DNA of 64,000 nucleotides, taken from contig OY979728.1 of NCBI GenBank assembly GCA_963855995.1, forward strand, positions 3,024,330 to 3,088,329. The letters run 5' to 3'. This document shows, piece by piece, positions 1 through 12,220 of the stretch. The DNA is from Muricea muricata. Its lineage: Eukaryota; Cnidaria; Anthozoa; Malacalcyonacea; Plexauridae. How positions within the stretch are numbered: position 1 is the first letter of the stretch; each line of letters starts with the position of its first letter. Both the position numbers and the translations under genes were made by a program. The notes under the pieces are model-generated. The model ran no database searches. It was not told the origin of the DNA and saw nothing but the letters and a program-made list of their open reading frames with translations.

Positions 1-315
1 AGTAAAATTGAAAAGTTTGGTTGCGAAACGTTGTAAAATGTGGAAAATGTAAGCCTGTGAAGATTGCAAATTTTGAATATTTTAGTATTACGCACGGAAA
101 ATTGATACCAACATCGAGACAACGGTATCAATTTTCAGTGCGTAATACAAAAGTATACAAAATTCGCAAACTTTGCAGCGCTATATTTTCCTCATTCTAC
201 AACATTTCGCGACCAAACTTTGCAATTTTACTAATTTTAGGATGCTCTTCAATGCTGTGGTTATGAATTTTCCCACTTCAACTTTTTTCAAAATTCTGTC
301 CATAATGCAATCGGT
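1..315. repeat. Foldback element family F, copy 1 (cut by the window edge)
   Basis: Two arms of a long inverted repeat: tttggttgcgaaac..gcaaattttg on the left and its complement up to ccaaactttgc on the right, around a GTATCAATTTTC centre. Same family as 12221-12645, 15448-15834, 20368-20746, 23411-23804 and 26630-27045. It lies in the intron downstream of the gene A collagen exon. Confidence 0.75.
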
Positions 316-479
316 CCAATGGGAATCGAACCTAAAAACTTTGGAATGGTAGTCTAAAAATCGTAGGTTCAATTCTTGCAGTTGTCAAGCACGTATTAGC
401 TTCTATTTTAAACAGCTTCACACATTCTACTTGACAAGGAGCCAGAATGAACATCGCTCCAGATCAACATAGAGCTCAC

Positions 480-2624
480 CTTTAGCACCAGGAGCGCCAG
501 GATCACCATTGGGGCCAGGCATGCCTGGTTCACCATCGGATCCATGAAGACCATCGTCCCCACGTTCACCTCGATCCCCAGTTGCTCCTGGAACTCCCCT
601 TTCGCCTGTGTCCCCATCTTGACCGTTAGCTCCTTGTGGTCCTCTGGGTCCTTGAGGACCTTCTGGGCCGGGCTCACCGATGGGTCCAGCTGGACCTATT
701 GGACCACGTTCACCTGGAAAGAGTTAAAACTGTAATTAGCCAGTTATCTAGCTAGTAATTAGCTACTTAATAAATCACGTTAACTGTCCAATTGGTGCAC
801 TTGATTGATAGCTAGGACACAAACGTAGTTCCTACCTTTTATGAAAATGCTTATCTTGTAAATGTCATCATTTGACGGCTGAAAAAGTGTTGCTAGATTG
901 GCTAAATTAAAAAAATAAACAAAATTCAGGACAGTTTAATCACTATCTTGAACTATCATTTCCAGTGTCGGTAGTGCAGTCGTAAGCACAAGAAAATACA
1001 GGGTATTTTTTCACAGAGGCTTCTTCCAAATCCTACCACACATAGGTATAGTTTAAGGAATCCAATAAAATATGCTTTATTTAAATGTAGGAATGAACGC
1101 AATAGAAACAGTTTTATCCCGCACTGTGTTGCAAAATGGGATTCTCTGAATATTTCGTAAACTTACATGTCTGGAAGATAGTATAGTTTTGCATAATATA
1201 GACCTTTTTAACATTTGTATGGTGATTATGTACTTTTAACTGATTAGCATTATGTAATTTCAAGTTTTTCATATTGTTAATCTTAGATAGCAGTCTGCCA
1301 TTTGAAATTGTTAATAAATTCATTCACCACCTGATGAGACGATATAAAAAGAATACGACGTTTTGAGCGAAGCTCCTGCCATATTAGCTATACTGACTTC
1401 CAGACGAAAGACCTTCGCCCAAAATGTCGAATTCTGTTTATTACTTGAGCAGTACTACAAAACGATTCTTTCGTGCTAATTTTTCACTTTAAAAAGCTAC
1501 GTTTGAGAAGCTATATAAAGTGCTTTATCAAGCTATTTGAAATGCATATGTTATCAGCTTTAAAACACTTGGTTTCTTAAACCAGATACCGAAACACTAA
1601 TTTTCAAACACAACTTAATGAAATCGTGTTCGACAATGCAGGTTAAACCATAAAATTGTATTTAAAATTGCATACGGGAAGACTTCATCGAAATATATTG
1701 TTTTTCTAAAACACTGTGTGGGAATATGACAAGGCTGTCTTTGTTGATGTTGGCCTTCGCTTTTTAGGCAAAGATGTGACGCAAAAACAATATAAGTCGA
1801 AGTTTTTGGTAGCATTCAGATAAATTGTATATAATGTAATGAACAGGTTCTGAGAGAAAAGGTATACAATAAGCTTAAAACTCACCATCGAAGGCTGTTT
1901 TATGTGCATCTAAACAAAACAAAGAGGTTATTGTATTTAAGAAACGTCAATTAAAGATGCATGCCTGTTTCCTTATGGATCACGAATGCATTAAATTGAA
2001 ATAAACTACGAAAATGCTAATTAATGTACATCAATTCAATTTTGCACATTAGCAAAAAATCGACGTAACAAGTCCAAATTTGTTGAACATGTTGTATCAA
2101 GCGGAATTTAATTGGAGTTATTCATTTGAATAATATATTGTGGTCGACATAAACAACTAGAGCTTCTTAAAGTCTTAAAATACTGCCTTTTTGTGGCTCA
2201 TTCTTTAACTGAACATTCATATAGAGAGTTAATTTTTAATAGATTTAATTTTTAGAGAAAAAATGACGACAAACGTGTATTCGAGACTATACACCAACTA
2301 CAGTAAGACGTTGAGTTCAAGCAAGTGTAATCCGCCACAACAGACGTGTATTTTAAGACGACTACAAAAGTACAACAGTTTGAAGTTTACGCTAGCAAGA
2401 ATCTACCACGAGAAACGTATACTTCAAGACAACTAAACTATAAGACGTAAACCAATATCAAAACGCGAATACCTTTACTTAAATGCGTTAAAAGGCGACG
2501 AGAAACGTCAGTACTTTAACCACACGTGATAAGAATCTACTAGAATAAATATTAACGTAAGCTCCATACCTGTAATGCATGTAAGAGCGAAGACACAAAG
2601 TGCCAGCACGGATAGGGACGTCAT
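480..2624 (-). CDS. Gene A: secreted collagen-like protein, 5' part only
   Basis: Partial gene running off the left edge. Exon 1 (2624-2570, 55 nt) starts at an ATG and encodes an 18-residue signal peptide ([18 protein letters not shown]), ending ACA G before gtatgg. A probable 24-nt microexon (1909-1886) after tttgtttag encodes residues read DAHKTAFD across the junction. Exon (713-480, 234 nt) after ctctttccag encodes exactly 26 uninterrupted Gly-X-Y triplets and ends AAA G before gtgagc. All junctions are phase 1, so the Gly codon is split G|GN as in genes B and C. Skipping the microexon would also keep the frame. The 3' exons, expected to carry a cysteine-rich C-terminal domain by analogy with gene B, lie outside the window. 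Exon 1 length equals that of gene B exon 1, and the first collagen exon has the same 234 nt as gene B exon 3, so A and B look like recent tandem paralogues. The protein is probably an extracellular trimer. Confidence 0.75.
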
Positions 2625-2672
2625 ATTCACAGGCCGCAGTTCAGACTTAGTGACACAATCGCTTTAAGTTCG

Positions 2673-2680
2673 CTTTTATA
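2673..2680 (-). promoter_or_regulatory. TATA box of gene A
   Basis: TATAAAAG on the minus strand, 49 bp before the gene A ATG. Position and sequence match the gene B box (47 bp before its ATG), which suggests a short 5' UTR and a shared promoter design. Confidence 0.65.
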
Positions 2681-2682
2681 TA

Positions 2683-4690
2683 GGACGCTGTATAGCAAAC
2701 CCTCCTAGCTCTCTTCTCATTGGTGGACAAAAAAGAATTTTGAGTGGGCAAAATAGTTCGGTTGTCAAGGTCGTTATCATGGTATCGTTAAGTACCGTCA
2801 CGGGAAAAAGCGACAGGCAACAGCCACCTTAAGTACAATTCGTTCGCGAGCTTCTTTGTTTAAAAACAACGCGTTCGCATTGCACAGGAGAAGATACCGG
2901 GAGGCATGGGTTAAATTTTCTGAAAAGTAACGACTGGCCAAAAAAATCGGGCAAATTTCTTGCAAAACATTGAAGATTTCTTTGAGGGATTGGAAAAAAC
3001 AGGTCTGGAAATTCGACGCTGTTCATCCGAGACCACAAAAAGTTTTTAAAAGAAACTTTCAGAAAAGCTCGTTTCGAGTAGGGTCAAGTCTTTTTCGAGG
3101 GGGTACTTGAGCAGAAATCGTGGCCAGGAGTGGCCCTTGACCTTTCGAGAATCGGTACTTCATTAGCACTAATGAGAAGAAATTAAAAACTAATGACATA
3201 ATCTAGTGCTTAGCAACCTGTTACAGAGGCTAAAATTCACATTGGCATGCAACTCGACAAGAAGCAATATCAATTCGCAACAACACAACACAGTTTTCGT
3301 GATTCGGCGAGGAAGTAATCCTATATTTACCCATGATAACCCATCTAAGATCGCGGGTATTGTTTTGTTGCAACGTAACGCATATATTAAACGCTACGTC
3401 ATGGCTCTGTGGGTTACATAGGGTAAATTTCGCATCGATTGATCGGTAAATTTTACTTCAAATTGGGCATCTAAATATACACAAAACAGTTACAAGATTT
3501 TTTTTCCAAATAAGGGTTTCGATGAATAAGTGGTCTGCTTAAAGGCTTCATTTTACTCAGTGTTACTGTAATAGCTCATATATCGGTTTATAAACGCCGC
3601 GATTGTCATTCCCCCACTTTGGGCACTTTTTTGCTTGTTGTACTTGTCCGCTTGGGTCGTGGTAATATTGTACGGTTTTCTTTCATGTGCCAAGTTAGTG
3701 CAATTTGAAGTTGTGGAATTAAATTTGTGTGATTAAAACTTCTCATCTAACTGAGTAACTCGCAAGCTAAGATATTTTGAATAAATACTATTAAAAAACG
3801 TTTCACACAGGATAGATACCCGCTGGTAGTTAATGTAGAAGTGTTTCTCAATCTGCAAAAAATTGTGCTAATTCTGTGTCAGAGTCGTTAGGATCACCTG
3901 GTGTAAAACAAGTCCGATACCATGCCCGTTACAAGTTGTCAACAAATCGTCCTAAACTTGTTGGGACAAGCAGTTTAATTAAACAAACTCGTTCACAGAC
4001 TTTCTACAAGATGCAAGACTGTGGAGCGACGTTAGGAACCACTTTATCAGTGTGGTTATGGACACACCAAAACAGCAAAGGCATCTTTACCATTGCCAGC
4101 GTTTTCCAGGTCTAATTAAAGGTACAAAGAGCAACAAAGGCTTCATCGCAGAGCTTTCCAGCTCGTGTTACAGACGCACAAAAATAACAAACGCCTCTAT
4201 TCTTCAACTAGTGCTTTCCATCATACGTTTGTCACGTTTCAGAGCTTTTTGTCTTGCTTCATACTTTTTCAACACCGTAAAGAGCGCTATGGAAACCTAG
4301 ACCGCTGAAAAACGATTTGAACCTTTTCTCTTTTACGACTTCCCTTGGAGTTATGTCATTTGTATGAGATGACAGTTAGACAAAGAACGACAGCCCAAAG
4401 ACATTTCGACTCGAAATAGTAATTGAAAGAAACTCAAAAAATTGCTTTGATCGGATGCTACATGGAAAGAATTTGCAGCTAAGGAAACATTGTTCGAGAG
4501 TATTGTGTGTCAGGAAATGCATGTTTGCATGGATGCATGAAACTTCTGTTAAATTGAATTAGATGTTAAAGAATTGACCGTAGAAGCAGCAGAGATCAAT
4601 ATGAAATCAGCCAAGTCACGCCAGGTTAAGCACGCTATCTATTTTAGGAAACCTAAAATTTTATCGTCGGCTATGTACCTAGCTACTATT
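2683..4690. other. Intergenic, no gene seen
   Basis: Region upstream of gene A. A CCAATGAG block at about 2717-2724 (plus-strand cattggtgg) may belong to the gene A promoter. Otherwise only short, unsupported frames. Confidence 0.5.
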
Positions 4691-4694
4691 TACC

Positions 4695-4925
4695 ATTAGC
4701 AGAATCATACTAGTATACTATTGCGAATGCTGTAATTTGATTGGCTACTCCATTCGCTATCTATTCATCACTAGATAGCGAGTAGCGAAACAATCATCTT
4801 TCCAGAGATTTTCTTTCTAAAAATTGTTAAAAAATAAATTTTTTGTTGATTATTTCATGTTTAATCATTGATTCTACTAAAACAATTAGATTACTCGCTC
4901 TCAATTAGCTCGTATTCTAATTGTT
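4695..4925. repeat. Dispersed repeat, same family as 58060-58385
   Basis: Shares agtatactattgc, tgctgtaatttgattgg, a small hairpin ctatctattcatcactagatagcgag, caatcatctt and ttagattactcgctctc with the copy at 58060-58385. No open frame. Confidence 0.75.
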
Positions 4926-4939
4926 AATTATAAGGTTGC

Positions 4940-5275
4940 ACAGAATCCACTGCTGAGTTAAGCATGGTTAGATCATGCAGAGGTAGTATATGTTCTGGAA
5001 TGTAAGGTACCTTAAAGTAATCTGATGTTGTACACAACTCATTATTGTGCTAAGCATGGTTAGGTCATTCAGAGGTTGTAAATGTTCTTGAATGTGACCT
5101 ATCTTAAAATGATCTGGTGTTGTACAGAACTCACTGCCGTGTTAAACATGGTTAGATCATACAGAGGTAGTACATGTTCTTGAATGCGAGCTTCTTAAAG
5201 TGATCTAATGTTGAACAGAAATCGTTGCTGAGTTAAGTTTGGTTAAATCATATAGAGGTACTACATGTTCTAAGT
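4940..5275 (+). repeat. 91-92-bp tandem repeat, array 1
   Basis: About 3.6 units, each with the block agcatggttagatcatgcag, agaggtagtacatgttct and tgatctgatgttgtacagaac. Unit starts near 4964, 5056, 5148 and 5239. Confidence 0.85.
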
Positions 5276-7000
5276 CAATACTAATATTTTTTGAAGTATA
5301 TAAATCAACATGTGGAAAGGGACAGTGATTATAAACTTTAATCCAAGGCTATCACTATATCCAGCTTTGAAAACCCGCCCACATAATTTTATTACGGCTG
5401 CATTGTTCTTAAAACGTACCTTCATTAAGAATGTATTTCCGCAAGGAAGAGATTTAATATTATTTTACGAGTAAGATAATTAGGGATTGATATTACATAA
5501 TTATTTTTACGTGGGATGATCTCGTTTGCACTTCCCAATTTATGATATTTCTTACACAGAAAGCCAACACAATCTCTGGATGGAATTAATTGAGTTCCGT
5601 TAAGCGGGGGTGTGCGAAGACAGGACGCGCTAGACTGAACGTCTCCAACAACCACAAAAACGGCACAACGGAGAGCAATGGAAGAGAAAATATTTGGAAA
5701 CATTAACGATAGAAAATTAAACAGTTCGATCGCGAAATCAACTTGGATAACAGAATTAGGCGAATTATTTTCATCCTAATTCCATTACCCTAACTTCATC
5801 GTATTTCCAACTCAAATAGCTAATGATAAAGTAATGATATACTTCAAATATTTTTGCATAAAATTTCTGTCGCAGTAAAGCCTTGTCGAAAACTCTTCCT
5901 CAATTCAATCTTTTCTGTCATATTAAGTATGCCCTAATAATGCTCGTCTTTATTGTTGCAACTAAGTCATTTTTATCGATATTTTGAGCTATCAAAATCG
6001 TTAGACATGTTTTCTTTTCGGTGATTTCGACTTCAGTTTTCACTTTGACGAGTGTGATTAGTGAAAGAGCAATCTAGCTAAATATGCTCGGTGGGTGAGA
6101 CACACAAAAAATTTCTTACAAATTGAAGACAGTTTATAGTCTGCTCTGTGCATCGGTTCTGCTCGTAACGAAGGAGACTCCCAGATATGAAAATTACCTA
6201 AATTTCGATTCTTTCGAACTTTTTCTCAACTGAAACTGCGGTTTATATTAATTTATTAATTTATTTGGCAAAGCAAAACAGTGTCAGATATTCAGTTTAT
6301 TATATATATTAATACTTTACAAATCTTGAAGGTCAAAACTGTAAACAAACCCTTTGTTAACATAATGGACTGTAGAGGAGTATCAGAAGGACAAAATTGG
6401 ACCAGAGAGCTTTGCACTGTCAAATGCATCGCTCAAACACGATGGAGAATCTAGTATTTTGTATAACAGTAAAAAAAAACAAGGCATTGCATGTAGCATA
6501 GTTACGTCATGCGATATAAAATGACCTTCACAACATTGAATACATAACACTCATGTCTCATGTAATTTCCTGAGGTTACACAATAGTATACTGTAAAGGA
6601 TGACCTGAGACTGCACCTCAAATCAAGAAGAAAGATACTCTTGCAGGAGACTGAGAAATAACTTTAGTGTACACCTGTATTGCTAAAACAGCCAAAAATG
6701 AAACTAACGTTGCTAGTGTCAATCCAAAACACACAAAAACATAGGATCTTTCACTACTTGAAATGATATAAACAGAATTCGGCGTTCAAGCAAATGCCAT
6801 TCATCGAGAAGTCATATCATACCATTTAGTGAAAGATCCTAACTTCTAATCCTATGGCACATAGAGTCAACATAGCTATAGAAACAGTTACTGTCACTTC
6901 AAATCCACTGTCATGCAATTTCTCTACCGTAGATGCACCGATAAGTGGCCGACAGCGCGAGGCGGGGCATCAAGACAAAATACATTCGTTTCGTAAAAGA
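5276..7000. other. Intergenic, no supported gene
   Basis: Between the gene A promoter side and the gene B 3' end. Contains a small terminal inverted repeat (aggatctttcac / gtgaaagatcct, about 6743-6841) and a 92-codon frame with no domain or splice support (5425-5703). Confidence 0.5.
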
Positions 7001-7001
7001 A

Positions 7002-7036
7002 TTTATTCAAAAATTTTAAATCACAGAACATTTATT
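7002..7036 (-). terminator. Poly(A) signals of gene B
   Basis: Two minus-strand AATAAA hexamers (TTTATT at 7031-7036 and 7002-7007 on the plus strand) lie about 70 and 100 bp beyond the gene B stop codon. Confidence 0.5.
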
Positions 7037-7106
7037 TCAACATACATAAAATGTGCATATATAGCTAAATACACAGGGCATTATTCCCTTCATTTATAAG
7101 TTCAAT

Positions 7107-7360
7107 TTAACCTTCGAGAATCAATCGACAGCACATTCCTTTCGTGTGTGTGTGAGCGGAGGGACAATTACAATTACAGTTGCCGCCTTGGATGACCTTA
7201 TTCTGACAGGAGTAGCTACAGTAGCAGCCCATCATGCTGTAGCTTGAACCAGCGGGTAACGTGTTGCAGGTGACCACACCGCCTGCAGCCTCAACGGCGT
7301 GGCAAACCATTTCTTGATTTCTGCCTGGGTATCCTGGGTTGCCAGGATCGCCTATAGGAC
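7107..7360 (-). CDS. Gene B last exon: resistin-like domain
   Basis: Begins at ttgttacag|GT, completing a split Gly codon, with four Gly-X-Y triplets ([12 protein letters not shown] pattern) followed by the ten-cysteine domain. The first spacing, x11, equals that of human resistin; the core [17 protein letters not shown] follows its CxCxxxC..CxCxC..CC order. Collagen tail and cysteine domain share one exon of 254 nt, as in gene C. Confidence 0.85.
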
Positions 7361-10300
7361 CTGTAACAAAACGAGGCAAAGGTTAAAGGGATATCGCAAT
7401 TTATTTCATTTTTAGCTTAGCGACATTGTCCGCAACTAAGTTTTGAAATATTGAAGGACAATCCGCCGTCTTGGGAACCTCAGAACTCTTAGTAAGACGT
7501 CTTATAAAGACCACCTTGCTTGTGAAATGAAATTATGATAGAATTTTAAAACAAGATTGCGGATGGCTGTTGTCATTTGTCCTACAATATTTCAGAAACA
7601 AAGCATTTTAGACGATGAAGTCGACCCAGGCTATACATATAGAAGATGTACGTTTTTAGACACACAGTTCAGTAGGTGAACCTACCATCAGGTCCTGGGT
7701 TTCCATCAGAACCATCAACACCAGGATCACCACGAGGACCCCGAGGTCCAGGGAAACCAACCCTTCCCGGGGCACCCGCGTTTCCAGCATCACCGGTTGC
7801 CCCTGGGGCACCGTCCGAACCAGGTGTTCCTTGTGGGCCTTGGAGACCTCGCTCTCCGACGTTACCCTGGGGTCCAGCATCGCCAGGTTCACCGGTCGCG
7901 CCGCGTTCGCCACGCGGTCCGGCACTGCCTGGATCGCCATTTTCACCAGGTTTACCGGTTTGTCCTTTGGCCCCGTTGTTACCAGGATCGCCAATTGCTC
8001 CTACGAATACAACAGACATTGGTAAAGGTAATGAGTTTCAAGGAAGATTCTTGCGGATTAATGTAAGCTAGATTGAGTAATCGAGATCCTCTGTCTCCAA
8101 CAGGCTTTGCAAGCGGTTGTTTACAACAATGAAAGACAATAAACTGTATGGATTTTCTAAGGAACGAATCAGAAACAATGATAGTTTTTGTTTCACAGAG
8201 CTTGAACATTCACAAAGCCTGATCATTTGTGGTTGGTAACTTAGAGAAGAGACTCAAATCAAAACGTGTGATTTTTGGCTGTTGTAAATGTGGAAATTGC
8301 TGGTTTGTAAGAAAACCCACCGAACAGCCGTGGTAAATAGGGAAGAAGAGGGATGATTTACAACATACCAACAGATCCTTGAGGTCCTTTATCTCCTTTC
8401 TCTCCCTTGGCACCATCAACACCATTGTTGCCATCAGCTCCATCACTACCCCTGTCTCCTTGGTCACCCCTGTCTCCATCATCGCCGGGATCCCCCTGTG
8501 GACCAGGTCCGCCATCGGCACCAGGATTACCTGGAAGACCCTTTGCCCCCTGTGGACCTTGTGGACCTGAAATACAAACGAAACACGTCAAGTAAGAATG
8601 TCGCTTGTAGTTTGACACACGTGTTAAGCATGTTTAGATCATGCAGAGGTAAAACATGTTCTTGAATGTGAGCTATCTTAAAGTGTTGTGATGTTGTACA
8701 GAACTCACTGCTGATTTAGGCATGGTTAGATCATGAAATGAATTCTACGAGTAAAATAAGAAAATAAATTCTAAGAAATTTGAGCATACCTCGGTCACCA
8801 TCGTTTCCAGGATTTCCCTGGCCACCTCTGTCTCCTTTAAGGCCATCAGCACCATTGGCCCCATCGTTACCCGGATCCCCTCGAGTTCCTTTGTCACCTC
8901 GAGGTCCGGGATAACCCTTATCACCCTTGGGTCCGGTTGCTCCTACAACTCCCGGACTTCCAGTACTTCCCACTGGGCCTACATCACCTTTCTTGCCAAC
9001 TGGGCCATAGAGACCAGGCAATCCTACAAAGTACCAAGAAGCATTGTAAACCATGAGCACTTCTAGTCGTTCGGTCTTTATATTTTAGTTGATCTGACCT
9101 CGAGTAAAAGACCTGTATCTTATATCTTTTCTTTTCCTTTGTGAAACTTGCTGGAAATTGGTTTCACGTTCAGTAAAGTTACTTTAACACTATTACAAAT
9201 TTGGAACCAAAATAAGCCAGATTTCATGTGGAATTTGGAGTGATTTGGTTCGAAAAATGGACTTCTATTTGACAATTAGTTGAAGCATTTTCCGTTTTCC
9301 ATTTTTAATTCTCTAGCAAGGTTGAACTCTAGCCGTTACAGCAACAAATAACTTTGTCTTATGATATAAGATACCATTAAATCTAGGTATTGACTGGCTC
9401 TTTCATGTACAAGAATCTGATCTGCTACTTTGAGCATTTCATAAGTGGAATTAAACTTTAGATCGAGCTTTCTACCATATCAAAAATGGCTCTTAACGTA
9501 AACCTAACCCAAAGTCCTTTACTTTAAATTACGAACCCTAAAAGGGGACCAATTCGTGACGCAAGCGTATAGCGTTTTAATGGGATCACGAAGGGAAACT
9601 TTAGTAACAACATTAGAATACACAAACCTTTTATGGGGGGCTTGGGTCCCTTTGTCGGTAGGCTTGAGTCCCTCTGCTTTCCAGCCAAATGTCCGGCCCT
9701 TGGCGCCCCAACTACGAAGACATTGAAGCAAGAGTGAATTATTTTAAACAGGAACGTTACTTTGGCTTTATAGAAGAAATCCTGTCTTTCTTTACAACAG
9801 AACATTCACATAAACAATACAATGCCAATATTCTACATGAATTTATAATGATAAGTAACTCGACAAAAACATCGATTGAGAATGAAGCTCGTTCAGGGAT
9901 TACATGTATGAAACCAAAGTGCTAAATGGTATGTGGACTGTAACAGTTCGCGTACTGCGTTACACGTTTACAATACATATCCCTAATTTGAGCAAATGCT
10001 CTCAATTCGCAGTCGCTTTTACCCGATGACGAAATCTTCACATATAATTTTGAAGACTTTTTCAACATCGCATGAGACAAGTGATAATTTGGTGACAACT
10101 TCTAAGTTAGCAAAACTAAGTTGATGTATTTGATCTAATTCGTACATCGTGAATGCCCGCACTATTCGTAATCATGCCCACTTCAACAATGTATTTCATC
10201 ATTGACATTTAATACAAACCTTATAGTTACTAAAGTTAATGTTCAACAAAGCTGGGTATAAAAATCATCGTATACACACGGACATCTTGAAGATTTCTGT

Positions 10301-10488
10301 ACACGCGCAAAAAGTGATCGCGTGTACTCACTACGTTCATATCAGCCTGTGTCATGTACACAGACATCATGCACGCTTTGGAACATTAACTTTGTAATGA
10401 ACACTTCGTATAAAATGAGCAAGGTTTACTTACAGGTATGAAGCACAGCAAATGTACAGAAAAGTGCGAGGGCCAAATATGCCTTCAT
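7107..10488 (-). CDS. Gene B: collagen with resistin-like C-terminal domain (379 aa)
   Basis: Complete six-exon gene. Exons: 10488-10434 (signal peptide [18 protein letters not shown]), 9711-9628 (28-codon non-collagen linker), 9023-8790 (234 nt), 8566-8369 (198 nt), 8000-7686 (315 nt) and 7360-7107 (254 nt with TAA). The sum is 1140 nt. Every intron is phase 1 with GT..AG ends. The linker exon is required: splicing exon 1 straight to the collagen exon would create TGA. Residues 47-308 are an unbroken Gly-X-Y helix of 87 triplets with several RGD and KGD/KGE triplets. Residues 315-375 hold ten cysteines spaced C-x11-C-x13-C-x-C-x3-C-x9-C-x-C-x-C-x10-C-C followed by RL, the resistin/RELM arrangement. 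The product should be a secreted, disulphide-capped collagen trimer. In vertebrates RELMs are secreted trimeric cytokine-like proteins with a coiled-coil stalk, so a collagen stalk is a different architecture. Function here (matrix or humoral defence collagen) is inference. The linker exon is the least certain part. Confidence 0.85.
8617..8740 (+). repeat. 91-92-bp tandem repeat, array 2 (about 1.3 units)
   Basis: Same unit as 4940-5275, located in gene B intron 3 between the 234-nt and 198-nt collagen exons. Confidence 0.8.
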
Positions 10489-10534
10489 GTTGAACGATCT
10501 GTCAGAGAATAACATCGTCGCGTTCAAGGATTAT

Positions 10535-10542
10535 CTTTTATA
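10535..10542 (-). promoter_or_regulatory. TATA box of gene B
   Basis: TATAAAAG on the minus strand, 47 bp before the gene B start codon, matching the gene A box in sequence and distance. Confidence 0.65.
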
Positions 10543-11089
10543 CTGCGTTTCCCGGCGTGGGAGGGGCTAAAATCCGTCAAATTTTTGCATATTTCATCCG
10601 GTCAGAATGTTTCCAAGCGATATAGTGCCTCGTTGACCGCTCTCACAAGCCGAGTGTCTTTTTCGCACCAAAACCAATATCCAAAGGTCGAAAAGCAGGC
10701 AGTGCTGGAATGTTTTCGCGCAAACACAGATGCTAATTTCGGTCAGGGGTTAATAGCATTTTTCATCGGCTCAAACGTTGCCAGGTGAAGCTCGAGGCAA
10801 AGAGACAAAGAGCCGAAGTTTCTTTCTCGATTGAAAAAAATCGAATTTTCAATCAGTTCTGCTCGGTGTGTTTTGCATATACATACGTATAGAAATGATT
10901 TTAATTAGTTTTTCTCACGGAGGCTATTTTTGGCCTGTTTTGTTCCCACGTCAGTGAAGGTAGACCTACTCAACTATGCGAAGGGGCGCTATTCAAAATT
11001 GGAACTGGATATCTATGATTAGATGTGACAATGTTGCAAAATATCACAGTGTTCTGAATGTAACAGTGTTGCAAAATCATATTGCACGG

Positions 11090-11400
11090 TTATTGCACAA
11101 TTTGCATGATTTAACCGTGTTCAATTCGGATAACTAGTGCAACATCAGATCACATTAAGATAGCTTAGATTCACGAACATGTACTACCTCTGCATGACTT
11201 AACCATGCTTAACTCTGCAGTGAGTTCTGTACAACGTCAGATCACTTTAAGATAGCTCACATTCCAGAACATGTACTACCTCTGTATGATCTAACCATGC
11301 TTAACTCAGCAGCGAGTCCTGTACAACACCACATTCAAGAACATATACCACAACTGTATCAGAGAACATCTATCCAACAGTAAGTCGTGTACAGCAATAA
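11090..11400 (-). repeat. 91-92-bp tandem repeat, array 3, inverted
   Basis: About three units in the opposite orientation (catgtactacctctgcatga, ttaaccatgcttaactctgc), in the region between divergent genes B and C. Confidence 0.8.
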
Positions 11401-12220
11401 ACTTAAGCTCATCTTTGCTCTACATCAGAGAGAACGCAGGAAGAGTTAAGACATTCTTCAAGCCATGGTTCTTTGACTCGAGAGCCTATGAAGTCCTATC
11501 ACGGGTAACACGTATAGCCACAAATACCTCTCTTACGAAAAGGGTATGAGGAGTAAACGTATGTGAACCACTATAGATCAAGTACAACTGGAATTCGTTT
11601 TGGACATTGTCAACACATTTGTTTCTATACTTGTACTATGTGTGTATATTTTGTACAATGTATAAACATGTCACTTTTGAAAAAAAAAATGTTACATGCA
11701 TGTGTTATATTGTCCATGGACAATTAGCACCCTTGAGATAATCAATACATTATTATAGGATTAAAAGAAACAATTATGTACCTACGATTAGATTACGCTA
11801 ATTAAACTCACGAATGGAATTTTGCCTGGGGAAAATTTTCCAAAGAATAAACCAAATTTAGGTCATTTTTCACCGACCTCTAAAGCGAGGGGGAACATTT
11901 GCTGCTGATAAAAATTGTTAAATTGAAGTACCAAGTACTTTAGACTTAGGAGTAGTTCAATGAGAAGTGACAAATGCAACTGATACCACCGCTAATGGGC
12001 GATATTCTGTCAAGTTTACAGTACAATAATTGAAAATACTCTGCAAATTGTGTACATAAAATTTATGCTGGATGATTGTGCTTGAAATCTAAGCGTTTGT
12101 CTTGGCATTTAAAAGTATCGATATAAGAATTTAAAACAACAAAAGTGCATTTGAAATCTCATTTCCAACTCTCATGTCGATTCCTTTACGGAAAGCTGCG
12201 TCGTTTCTTTGTCATTGGTT

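Noticed and set aside
21..266. Open frames over the foldback elements (also 12340-12576, 15545-15919, 23488-23757)
   Set aside because: They are reading frames through palindromic MITE-like sequence present in six copies, with no conserved product.
5425..5703. 92-codon minus frame with a hydrophobic start that could look like a secreted protein
   Set aside because: No recognisable domain, no clear splice partner or TATA box, and it lies in repeat-rich intergenic DNA.
7107..7360. Minicollagen cysteine-rich domain
   Set aside because: Minicollagen CRDs have six cysteines in CxxxCxxxCxxxCxxxCC spacing flanking short helices with polyproline; here ten cysteines follow a long helix without polyproline.
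7676..8071. Pro/Ser-rich plus-strand frames opposite the collagen exons, and similar frames at 8379-8595, 19258-19571 and 20952-21482
   Set aside because: They are complements or other frames of the GGN-rich collagen exons and stop at or beyond the splice sites; the sense frames have perfect Gly-X-Y periodicity.
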